In this document: positions 35,072 through 59,000 of the stretch, in pieces
Layout: each line of letters begins with the position of its first letter
How positions within the stretch are numbered: position 1 is the first letter of the stretch
Assembly: GCF_023343835.1 (NCBI RefSeq)
Contig: NC_064438.1
Location: 21,534,077 to 21,598,076, forward strand
From: Lagopus muta
Taxonomy: Eukaryota > Chordata > Aves > Galliformes > Phasianidae
Direction of reading: 5' to 3'
Length of the DNA stretch: 64,000 bases
The notes under the pieces: generated by a model
Databases searched by the model: none
Seen by the model: only the letters and a program-made list of their open reading frames with translations
What the model was told of the DNA's origin: nothing
Program-made: the position numbers and the translations under genes

Positions 35072-35099
35072 AAGAGCCCATTGGCTTCTTAGCCCACTA

Positions 35100-38000
35100 T
35101 GTCCACAAAAGAACTAAGAGTGGAGAGATGATGGAAAGACAATATTCTCTCTGCAGCCTCTCAACTCCTGAGATCATCCCTTCTGGTTACCAGTGAGATT
35201 ATTCACAGGACACTATTGAGAATGTTCCTTATACCTCTGTGTTAGATGTGCCTACTTGATGCCCACAGGCTTTCAAGGTGGCATCTCCCACTGTTACCTG
35301 AACTACTAAGTCTATCATTTGGCAAAGTAGCCTTCTTGACTAAACTGTATTCTCTGGTCTCCTGTCCTTCCTCTGTTTTCCATTCTGAAGGACACTGTAT
35401 GATGATGACAAAGAACTTTTGTTGGAAAGCTTCTTGCTCAGATGCAGAAATGTTTAGTTTCTTGAATATTACTTTTATTGATATCTTAAAGGAAGTTTTT
35501 TTTCTGCATACTTATTAATTGAGAGTTAAAGGAAATGGTCCATAAAAGGTGAATGGAAGCCCATGACTCCTCCTGTGACTTGGCAGTACCAAGTTATATC
35601 TTGGTAGCATTATGGAGCCTGAATATAATGAGTTAGAGAGGTGAAAGACAAAATTCAGAGTAAAAATAATTCAAGTTATTCTTTGGTCCAGTCTTCAAGG
35701 AAAAGAGCTTTCCTTTTACAATTATTTTGTGAGATAATGTGTCAGTGATCAACTATTCTATGGTTCTGTTGATTTTGTTCTTGGGCTTTGTAGGTTTGGG
35801 CAGAAAGACAAAGTGACAAAAGCATGTGTCTGTATCGTAATTTGAGTTACCACAGCATAGGTAGCAAATAAGTGCTGCAGCTGCACTTTGGTGATGTGTC
35901 TATGGGGAAAGTGAGGGGCTGAGGAGCAAGCAGTGCTGTGGGTAGAGGGACTGCTCCATCTCCAACAACAGTGAGGGGAGGCAAGGGTAGTGGAGAGATG
36001 GAATCATCCTATTTGCTTAGTAGTTTGTTACATTTCCATGTAAAATGGTTCTAAGCACACTCTGAGGTTATTATCATTTATTTTGCATTTGCACTTGACT
36101 GTCCACAGAGAAAGATACAGCACATAGCAGCTGTCCTTACACGAGTGGGAGGTGAGACGTGCAGCCAAAATGCAAATGGACTTACTGACTTGCCCCCTTA
36201 TTTATCCTGTGGAGGATCTGAGCAACAAAAACGTACAGAGAAAGCTCCTTGAAATGACAAAGGCAGACTGTACGGCCATTTGCTGAAACTGCATTTTAGA
36301 AGACTCTTAGGACAAATTCAAACTATTAATTGCCCCCTCCTTTCTTTTCATGAGACTTTCCACTCATCCCAATGGTTGGAGTGTATTGCTATCCAGCATT
36401 CACTTAGATGTAGAGTTTTACTGTTCAGAAAGTGGATTTTTTGTACTGTCCGTGTGGAAAAGACTAGTAACACACACCTCTCTGCAGTGCAGAGGCTGCA
36501 ATACATTTTCAAGATTCTCACAGCTATCATACTGCAATGCAAAGCCACTTCTATCTGAGCTTATGGCAACTAAAATTAGCAGGGGAGATGAATATTTTGT
36601 TGCTTGGACTGTTTTTCATGGGTTTTTTTTCAGCTTTAACTCCCTGAGGAACTCCCTGCTGGGTAAAGTTAGCTTGATAATGGAAACTCGGAATATAACT
36701 GGAAATGAGGGTAGAGAAATGTGGCATTAGGAGCCTACTGCTGGAGTAGGTTTCAGTCATCCCAATGGCAGGCTGCTGCTTGCTACCTGAACGCCCTGCC
36801 AGGATGGCTGCTGCTCCAGGGAGCTGCAGCAGGGCTCCTCTGTGCAAGAGCTCCTTGGTCACTGTTTCCTTCCCCCTGCTGCCTCCCCGCAAGATACGTG
36901 CTGTGCACGCTATTGCTCCTTAGCATCAGTAACACTTTTTGGTTTCTTTTCTGCATGGCAGAAGTAAATAAATAAATAAATACATACAGAAATGAGTAAG
37001 GTCTGAATGCCCCCTGCGTTTCTTTTTCCAGCAATAGGCAAACAGAGCACTATCTGAAATGATAAAGCTGCTCAGAGCTACATTAAAATAAATAAATAAA
37101 GCAACATTTAATATAAAACATGCAAGGCCATCAAGTTGAGTATAACACATTAAGATGAGTACAAGCCTTCATGTTTATACCCACTGTAATTCTAATAAGT
37201 GATAGAATTGCCTTTGCTTATAATTTCTGTTTTCCTGTTTCCACTCATTTGAGCAGAGAAAGGATGCTGGATGGTTTCTGGCCTTTGCCAGGAGCAGTTC
37301 CAGCCTCTCAGCCCCCCTCCCAGCACGTTTATCCCACAGAGATGTTTAGAATTTTCCAGCTAGAGGAGGTAATTTCCTGCACGGTACACCTTTCTGCCAT
37401 TGGCAGGATTATATTTCATCAGAAAGATAGTGAAAAAAACCTTCTTCATGGAGTAAGCTGTGTGAATCCCTCCCCAGCCATACCTGCATCTGAAGTATTG
37501 AGCATGCAAACCAATCCAGCTGCTTTTATACATGCAGCCATTTTAGTGAGAGAGGCTCCCATAAGAGAGGATTGGTTTGGATTTTTTCCGGAGGCAATTC
37601 AGGCCACACTGTGAAGCACAAGGTAGCTTACGAGGATATGTACCAAAACACACGTATCCTGCTGGAGAAGCTCGGAGGAGCAAGGTGTGCTCATTCTTCA
37701 CTCCAATTAATTCTGTGCAGCTTACATAAAACCAGCAACCGGCCAGCGACAAATGCACTTCACTCAGAGGTGGTTATAAATACTCTGTCTTTTGTCCTCG
37801 CTTTGCCAGGACTGGTTATTTTTAGCAGTGAGCCAGTCGACCTTATCAAAATGGGGAATCAAAAATAGTCTGGAAAAACACCGTGAGGAAATGCTGTTTT
37901 TAGCAGCTCCGTCCCCTCGGCGCTGCCGGTCAGTGAGGTGCGAGCAGGCAGGCAGCGCGGTGCAGGGAGTGCTGCTCGGTGAAGCATGAATGCCTCCGCA

Positions 38001-39630
38001 CGGCATGACATCTCAGGGCTCTGGGGACAGGGAAGCACACGGAGAGCATCCCTATCCATGCGCTTCTGTCACAGCAGGGTTTCTTTGCAGGGAACGCTTG
38101 CTTGAACGAATCTCCTCATGGCTCGCGTCCTGCTGCGGGAGCTGTAGCAGCAGATTGCTGGAGTCTCTTCACGTTTCCTTCTTTGGGTTTGGGAAGGCTG
38201 GACCTCAGGTTACAGAGGTTGGCATGTTACAAGCTGCTCAGTGCTACCGGGCACAGCACAGCCCCATTGGAGGTGTGCGATGGCTCAGGAGGCTGCAGCT
38301 GTGCGGGTGGATGCTGGATGCAGATATTGCTCAGCCCAGGCATCAGCTGAATGCTGTCACTGAGCTCATTGTTCAGTTCTGACATAAGCTGAAAGGGAAT
38401 GCTCTGGCTGGTACAAAATCCTGCTTTTTCTTACACCAGAGCCAAATTGCTTCATTCATCCCAGGTCCTTGATTCCTTGTTGTAGCCGTTAGTGAGTGTT
38501 TCAGAAATGAAGTATGAGCTATGACTTACTTATGCTATGCCATAGAATGAAAGCAAAGATGGAAAAGATGTCCCCAAGACACTGAGTTTCATATTTCCCT
38601 TTTAGCACAATCTTTTATTGAGAAGTGTTTTTCAGAGCGTGCTGCTTCCAGCACTGGCTGCACCAGGTACCTCGCAGCCTCTCCTGCAGCTGCCTTGAGT
38701 GAAAGGAGACCCAGCACAAAAGGCTCTGCAGCCATTTCTTTCTGTCCCAGCAGAAAATCCGTGGGGCTGTGTGACAGACAGTGAATGTATGGCATGATGG
38801 AAAAGCACTCAGCAACAAATCCCCACACGACCTCAGGAGGGTCAGATAAGGTGAGACAGAAGAGGGCAAAGCAAGTGAGGTAAAATATCCCACCTCTCTT
38901 CTACATTTATAAAAATTGATAGCCTGTTACCCAAGATGCTGATGAATATTTTTACCGGATATAAATGGCAACAGAGTCTAAAAATAGTGCCGTGCTGCAG
39001 ACTTGTCTGGCTGAGCAGCATCACCAGCATACGAATGGGCTCCCTGAGGTAGACAGACTACGTCCTCCATTTTTTCTTGCTGTTTGGATAGAAAAAAAAG
39101 CTGATGCTGCTTGCATTCTTTTCAATCTAAGCTCTCAATAAAATGGCACTACCACCCAAATTTTCCTGTAGTGCTGAAGCCTCCGTGCATGTCAAGATGT
39201 CCCCCGGCACAGGGAGGAATGGGCTGCAGCACACGGCCCAGGGGGCTGGCAGCATGCCGGCATGTGTCTGGGCTGCAGCAAGTGCTTCTGGGCTGCCATT
39301 TTGAATGGGTGGGCAAAGGGCCCCAGCAGGCTGCACTGGGGGTGAGGGGAAAGCCTGGATGTGGTTCTGCCAGGGGCTGTCCCCACGGCTCTGTGGTGAC
39401 AGGGTCTCAAGGGGGATCATGCGAGGGGATATAGCAGCACTGACATGTTTTTGGCAAAGGGGCAATTCATTGACACCTGTTTTTTTGGCATGCCACCAGT
39501 GTGTGTGGTTCTGGCACAGAGTTTTGTGCCACGGATTTATCATGCCCTGTCAGGAGGAGAGCTCATGGTTTCCCTTGGGATAGGGGCTTTTTGTTCCACT
39601 CACTTCCTATACAGGCCTTCCTTTGCAAGA
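35100..39630. other. Intergenic region between ACCS and EXT2
   Basis: No open frame with splice-site support or a recognisable domain. Contains AAAT/TAAA microsatellite stretches near 36,963-36,983 and 37,086-37,100 and otherwise unremarkable sequence. Confidence 0.6.
36963..36983. repeat. (TAAA)n microsatellite
   Basis: About five units of AAAT/TAAA; a shorter one of the same unit is at 37,086-37,100. Confidence 0.8.
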
Positions 39631-39836
39631 TCATAGAATCACAGAATCACTCAGGTTGGAAAAGACCTTAAAGATCATCGAATCCAACCATGACCTAACC
39701 ATTCTACCCCAACTCAAACAACCCTCTGCTAAATCACGTCCCTGAGCACCACATCCAGATGGTTTTTAAACACATCCAGGGATGGTGGCTCAACCACCAC
39801 CCTGGGGAGCCTATTTCAGTGCTTAATAACAATTCC
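39631..39836 (-). mobile_element. CR1 LINE, 5'-truncated 3' end, - strand
   Basis: Begins TCATAGAATCACAGAATCAC, the reverse complement of the CR1 3' octamer tail, followed by GGTTGGAAAAGACCTTAAAG and ATCATCGAATCCAACC, a textbook avian CR1 3' region, and continues for about 200 bp to the CR1-typical GTTTTTAAACACATCCAGGG and CTGGGGAGCC. Well preserved, so relatively young. It lies about 300 bp upstream of the EXT2 promoter island. Confidence 0.93.
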
Positions 39837-39929
39837 AGATGCCTGAGGGAGAAGCACGATACGCTTCTGGACAAGGTGCGAGCAAGAGCTGACAGCTTTA
39901 AAAGCAGGCTGGCGGCGGCAGCTCTTCGC

Positions 39930-40340
39930 TACCAATTTCGCAAGCCTCAACGAACTCCACGGCAGCCTGCCTTGCCGCTGCAGCGGCGCCCTCCCGCCAC
40001 AGAGAGGCGCTCTCACAGCGTCGGGGCAGGGCGGCGCCTCTCTTGCTCCGAGTTGGCGGCGGCCCGTGCGCGTGCGTGGCGACGGTCCGGGCCCGGGGAG
40101 CGGCGGGCGGCGCGCCCGGCGCTGAGGGGCAGCCGGCGGGCTGGCTGCTCGCACCCGAGAGACTGCGGGCGGAGGTGAGTCTGGGCCGGAGGCGCGGCCT
40201 GCCTCGTCCTGCCATTCTCCGCCCGCGTCCCCGAGCCGCGGATGGGCGAGGAGCAGCGGAGGTGCCGCGGCTGTGGGGTCGGGTGACGCAAAGCTTGCTG
40301 CAGACGTGTGGCCTTGAAGGTAACGAGGGCGGTACGGCCA
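39930..40340. promoter_or_regulatory. EXT2: EXT2 CpG-island promoter
   Basis: Dense CpG and GC-rich sequence flanked by AT-richer DNA, immediately upstream of the EXT2 coding exons and just after a CR1. No TATA box is evident. Exact start site not determinable. Confidence 0.75.
39990..40174 (+). other. EXT2: Probable non-coding first exon of EXT2
   Basis: A strong donor GCGGAG|GTGAGT stands at 40,175 inside the CpG island, and the next in-line acceptor before the EXT2 start codon is at 41,670. The 3' boundary is thus well supported by site form; the 5' boundary is a guess. A 5' non-coding exon agrees with the known EXT2 structure in mammals. Confidence 0.55.
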
Positions 40341-40853
40341 GCGTGGGATAACGGGATGAGCGGTCAGAAGCATACGGAAAGCTTTTGGTTGCGAAGGTCG
40401 TCGAGACGGGGGGTCGCGGGGATGTTACTTTGTACGGTGGGCTTTAACAGCTGCTTCGCGGCTCGCTTACTCTGTCCTGACAGCCTTTTGTCAACAACTG
40501 CTAGGTCAGTGTGTCAACCGATTTCATTATGACTGTTTGTGCTTAGTGGTACTTCTTTTATTCATATTTGTTGTCTGCTGTGCAGTTGACTGCTGTCAAG
40601 GCAAGAAAATGTCCCATCTTTGTCCAGAATGTATAATTACATCACCTGCATTCTTCTTCAAGCATGGAAGCATACCAGCTGTGCAGCTTGGAGCCGTGGA
40701 TTTTTACTTAATGTGGAAGCTGGAGCAGATGACCTGAGCAGCTTTCAGCATGCTACAAGTAGCTGATCCTTCAGTCATACAGCTGGAACTGTGATTCTGC
40801 ATGTGAAAGCTTAAAGAACAGTCAGCAGTGGCAGCAGTGATGTGACTGTGTTT

Positions 40854-40898
40854 GTGACACTTTATGTTACGTCGTATTTATTGTAAAAAAAGTGTCAC
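40854..40898. repeat. Inverted repeat, 10-bp perfect arms
   Basis: GTGACACTTT (40,854-40,863) and AAAGTGTCAC (40,889-40,898) are exact reverse complements with a 25-nt loop, just upstream of duplicated block B (40,914). Confidence 0.8.
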
Positions 40899-40913
40899 TA
40901 AGACTACAGCCAA

Positions 40914-41238
40914 CTAACCCCCTTGGCTGGTATAATGCCTGTAGTAGTAATTGCATGCATGTTCACTCTTTCTGGGGAAGTGGAGGTTTGAGATTGTTAA
41001 AATGTGTAAGGTTTCCCTCTTTCCTAACTGATATCCAGAAGTAATTATTTCAGTGCCAGAATACGATTGCTTGCACAATCGGATGTTTTTGGGAGATAAA
41101 ATGTCAGTTCTAAGGTAGCCTCAGCTATGGGTAAATAAGCTTGTGTACCTGGCTGTCTCCATGGATGAGGATCTTAGAACACAATCATTTAGTTTGAATT
41201 CTGCAAAGCTTTTTCATTTTGAGTTGGTTTCCATTCTA
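40914..41238 (+). repeat. Duplicated segment, copy 2 (blocks B then A), in EXT2 first intron
   Basis: Block B (40,914-40,942) and block A (40,962-41,238) correspond to 35,010-35,037 and 34,712-34,990 in the ACCS 3' UTR, same orientation but swapped order. The A blocks share long exact runs such as GTTTTTGGGAGATAAAATGT and CCTCAGCTATGGGTAAATAA. Confidence 0.9.
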
Positions 41239-41240
41239 GG

Positions 41241-41262
41241 AAATGCCATTTCTTTGGCATTT
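41241..41262. repeat. Short hairpin at the end of duplicated block A
   Basis: AAATGCCA (41,241-41,248) and TGGCATTT (41,255-41,262) pair perfectly around 6 nt, directly abutting the 3' edge of the copied block. Confidence 0.7.
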
Positions 41263-41541
41263 TTCTGGTCGATCACGTGCAATTTGATTTGAAGGTCACT
41301 TGGTGTTAGAAACAGTATCCTGATACCAAGTTCTGCTTGTTACATGCTATCCACATTGTGTCTCTTCACTCACATCTAAGCTGGGCGTGATGGTTTTTTT
41401 GGTGTTCACTGTGTGTACACTCCAGAGTGCCACCTGTGCAGAATCAGAGCTTCAGGTGGGCTTCTTGTCGTTGCCAAGTGGCAGTCACAACATATAACCA
41501 ACCACTGGCATCTTATGTTCCAGAGGGACGTGAGCATCTGA

Positions 41542-54789
<13,248 letters not shown>

Positions 54790-56022
54790 GTAAAATAATG
54801 AACTGTATTTAGATTATCCTTTATTTGCAGTTAATGTGGGTTTATGTCTGCCTTACTGTGTAATTTGTTGGAATGCTGAGGCATTGATTGTTCTCTCATG
54901 TTAATATTTTGATTATTCTACCTTCTTTCTTTATGCTCAGCATATGCATTCACCATTATTTTTCAATATTTTATCTTTACCCTTCACTGATGCAGCTAAA
55001 TCTGTTAAACAGCAGCTGTTGAGCGGTACTACATTATCCTTCAGGTCAGGAAGTTAAGAATACTGCATGTGATTGCAATTGCAGAAGAACACTTGAGTAG
55101 GCAGATTCCAGTTACTCAGATTGGAATTTCACCAACCTATTTTAATTTACATGCTATTGTGAAATATATTATAGGATTCTCAGTATCCACAGTGATCAAA
55201 GCCTCCCCATCCTGGGTTGCAGCACATCTGAAATTGAAACTGATGTTTTGACAACCTGCTTTTTCATATGAAGATTTTTACAGTGGGTGGGGAATGCATG
55301 TTCCTACCAATCCAGTCAAACTAAACTTTCAGAAACTTCTTTCTTGTTTTCCTTTCTGCTTCCTAATACACACTGGGCTGGAGGCTCTGCCTGAAGGCAG
55401 ACTTAATACCTACTCTAATTTATTAACATGTTTTTGATGAAATTATAGCATATATGTATTTTTTCTACATAGTAACTAAATTGTCTGAAAGACAGTATTT
55501 GAGTCTACCTGTGTCCCAGGAGCTTTGTCTTGTAGATAAATTTTAATCCTCCAAAATGTGAGGGATATATCAAGTGAAAAATGTTTTAAATATTTTAACT
55601 AAATTGATGATTGCTGTGAGAGGGAGACTTTACTTATTTTGTGATTTGAAGAGCAGAGATCTTAAATTGTCCAAACTTGTGATTGAATTCTGTGTAGTTG
55701 GAGGCAAAAGAAACTATTTCGCTCCAGCTGATGCTGATTCTTGTTTGTTACTGTCAAAACTTTGCTTCTGTGGACACAGCCATCATCAGCTCCTTTAACT
55801 CAAGAGCTCGTACATATCAACACTGAACAGAATTGGCACTGTGAGGGTTTTCATGGTGTGAAAAGTTTTGTTGTCAAATTACATGGATTCAGCCATGTTC
55901 TTCTGATCGCTGTGCTATATGGATCACATTTTGGGGCCAGAGATGAATACAGTAAGATGTTGGCATGTATTGTAAACGCATAACTAGGATCTGTAATCCT
56001 CGTCACCTTATTGGCATGATAG

Positions 56023-56050
56023 ATGTTTAGTGCATGATGTTTAGTGCATG
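56023..56050. repeat. 14-bp direct tandem duplication
   Basis: ATGTTTAGTGCATG occurs twice back to back. Confidence 0.9.
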
Positions 56051-59000
56051 GTAGGGGGCTTCTGGTTTTGTGATGAGGAGCTGAGGCAAAGAATAATTAA
56101 GTGCTGGGTATGTGGGGAAAAAAGTAAACCACTTGATTTCAGATGACTTTTAAAGATGCATGGGATTTCTGTATTCAGATTTCTCCACAGGCTTTGGAGA
56201 TGTTTCTGAAATCCCTTTGCATGTCACTGATGAAGTCATCTTCTGTGTGATTCTTGTAAAAGGTGGCCCAAGGCATGGTTTCTCAGGCTGTGGCCTGTAA
56301 TACTAGTGTAATTGTTTCTACCTAGGCAGTGCTAAAATTTGCATAGTTACGTTAATAATGGATATGGGTGAAGAAACTACTCTGAAATGTAGTTATATTT
56401 CATGCCTGAGATTTTTTGCCAGCTTGACTTCTCTGTTCTGAGTGTCTGCAAATATCGTATCAGCCATCAGGGGTCTCCTTTCTCTTTAGTCCCTACAGAC
56501 AAATGAACTGTTTTGGTAGGGCCCATTGGCAGCACTAATTTGCTGCAGAGAAGTGCAGAAGTAGCTTCATAACTGCAACTCCTAGAAACAATATTTTGCT
56601 TGATTTTTCTTGTTTTTCTGTGACTTGAACATAAAAATACTAACGCAGGGGTCTTTAGCCTGATAAAACTAGAACTGACATGAATAGTTCATGAAAGCAT
56701 ACATTGATTTTCTTGTCCGTTTTACTAATGTCATAAAATAATCAGATCAAGATAATATTCTCCTACAGAGAAGGTGCTTTAAACAGTAAATTTAAAGTGT
56801 GAAATCAGGAAACTTCACTAGTTTGTATATTTTTCTCTTTCACTTTTCCCTTTGCATTCACAATATATATTTCTCAGATGCTTTGTAGCAAACCAATTAA
56901 GCAACCTTAATTCAAGTAAATTATCTGTATCATTGGTAACTCCTGAATTTAAGCTAAAATAGAAGATATTTAATAAGCAGAATATGATATTGGTCTGTTT
57001 CTGGAGAGAATTTTGTGAACTGTAGGTGGTTTGTACTGGTCACTGTCATTGGATCCAAAACATCACTGAATATAACAGAAACACTGATTCAATTGACTGG
57101 AGGTGAGAAGTACCTCTAAAGCTTGCTCTCACATCTTGATGAATTTAGTTGGGAATATAGTTTTATGTTTTGGTGTTGAGAATACTGCGATGAAATTATA
57201 AGGTCTGTCTTCCTCTTGTCTTCCTCAATTTGTTTCTGACTGTATACTGAGAATACTTGAGCATGTTATCCATATGTTTCATGCACTGTCAGCACTATTT
57301 ACAAGGTGGAATCTCAGTCTAAGTACCTGTGAAATTCCCTTGCTGTACGTGGTTCTATGTCCTAGAAATCTCATATGGTGAAAAGCTACTTATGGACTGA
57401 TATTGTGCTGACTACCAATAACTTGATTGCTTTTCCTCATTGATAAATGTGCAGTAATATTCCACCTGTGCTACAGATTTGTTTCCTTCCTCCTCATCAG
57501 CCTCACAATAGGGAGCAGTTGCATGTCTTACTTACTCTCTTACAATTTGAATGACTCAGGAAAAAAAAAAATGTTGTAGGGTGTTTTGACTGGCCAAAAT
57601 ACCCAGCCAGTTTTTTTCAATGTCTTGACTTTATTTCTGTGACAGTGTACAGGGACAAAGCAAAAAAGATTCATAGTCTAAAGATGAAATGATGCTAGGA
57701 GGTGAGAGAATTTAGAATTGGAATGAAACTTCTGAAGAGACCGGTGCTTAGGCTAGTTCAAAAGGATATATATACAAATGTTGGTTGGTTGTTTTTGTTT
57801 TTTTTGTTTTTCCAGGTTAAAATAGACTGACTGCTTTTAGGGAGTAAAGTATTTTTTGCTTTGTTTTTGGCACTTTAAGCCATGCATCTGCTGAAGTAAA
57901 GAAGACACTTTAAGATAAGCCACTGCAGTATATAGGAACCCGTACTCAAAAAGATTTTCTTGCACTTTGTACACTGATCCATGAGCATCAGAAAGTACTG
58001 TCATGGAAAGGATTTAATGCAGGTGCTTTAGATTTGGAGCTACCTGCGAGGATGTACTGCAGGTATGACCTGGGCTGTGATTTCCTATAGAACAACTTCA
58101 TTTGTCCAGTTGCTTCGTAAGGCAGTGTGTAGTATCAGCTCAGAAAAAGAGTAAATGTCATTTAGTGATTTGAACAGAGCTTACTGTGTGGGAAATCTTG
58201 CAATTATACATGGTTGTATTGAGTTCTCTGAAGATTAACCATGTTAACATATGCTTTTACTGTTTGAACTTGTGGAACATTTTGTTGTCAACAATTCCTG
58301 ATTTGATTTCCTAGAAACTGGAAGCTAACATGTTTTAGTTCTCCAATGCATTGAGCATCAGAAAAAAGTCCCCACTGCTTGAGCTTCTGAAGTTAATAGC
58401 AGTCTGGATGAAATCTGCCCATCTTTGGGACTGCTGTCTTGTCTCCTTTGTACAGTAATGTTGTCATACTCGTTTTCTTTGAAGCTTCCTTGAACAGTCC
58501 CCCTCTCACAAGTAGTTCCATATGGAATCTGAAATACTGGCTGAAATGCCCAGAGGCAAGTTGATGAGCAACTCAGCTGCACTGCTACTGACCCAGCAGA
58601 CTTGACACTACATCCTTATGCTTTCATTTTGCCTGCACCACAAAGCAGCACCCACTTAATAGCGAAGTCCTAGAAGTGGAGTGATAAGAAATAGAAGTGA
58701 ATGTTGTAGATGTGTGTAATAGAGTGAGAACAGAAGTTTCTTTGTCCTGAACAGTAGGACTGACATAGGTGGGAAGAAAAGGCAAAAATAAACTTGGCTG
58801 ATGTCTGCTTATCCCATGCCTTGTATAGTTTCCCTGTCAGCTAAGGTATTTCTAACCTGTTGCTTTGAAAGTCTGCTAATCTACAGAAACATACCTCAGT
58901 ACTGTCATTGATACAGAAATGTCTTCAACTTGTATAACAGTTTTCCACACCTTAAATCTGACCATCTTCATTTTATCCCCTTTCTTTTTCTGAAATAAAT

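Larger units (their letters stand above)
34325..35090 (+). other. ACCS: ACCS 3' untranslated region
   Basis: Follows the stop codon without a further coding signal and ends near a canonical AATAAA at 35,066-35,071, with a GT/T-rich stretch upstream. It contains the 34,712-35,037 segment that is duplicated in the EXT2 5' intron. Confidence 0.6.

Noticed and set aside
35725-35775. CR1-like tail (ATTCTATGGTTCTG).
   Set aside because: Only one octamer-like match and no preceding CR1 3' block; too short to call.
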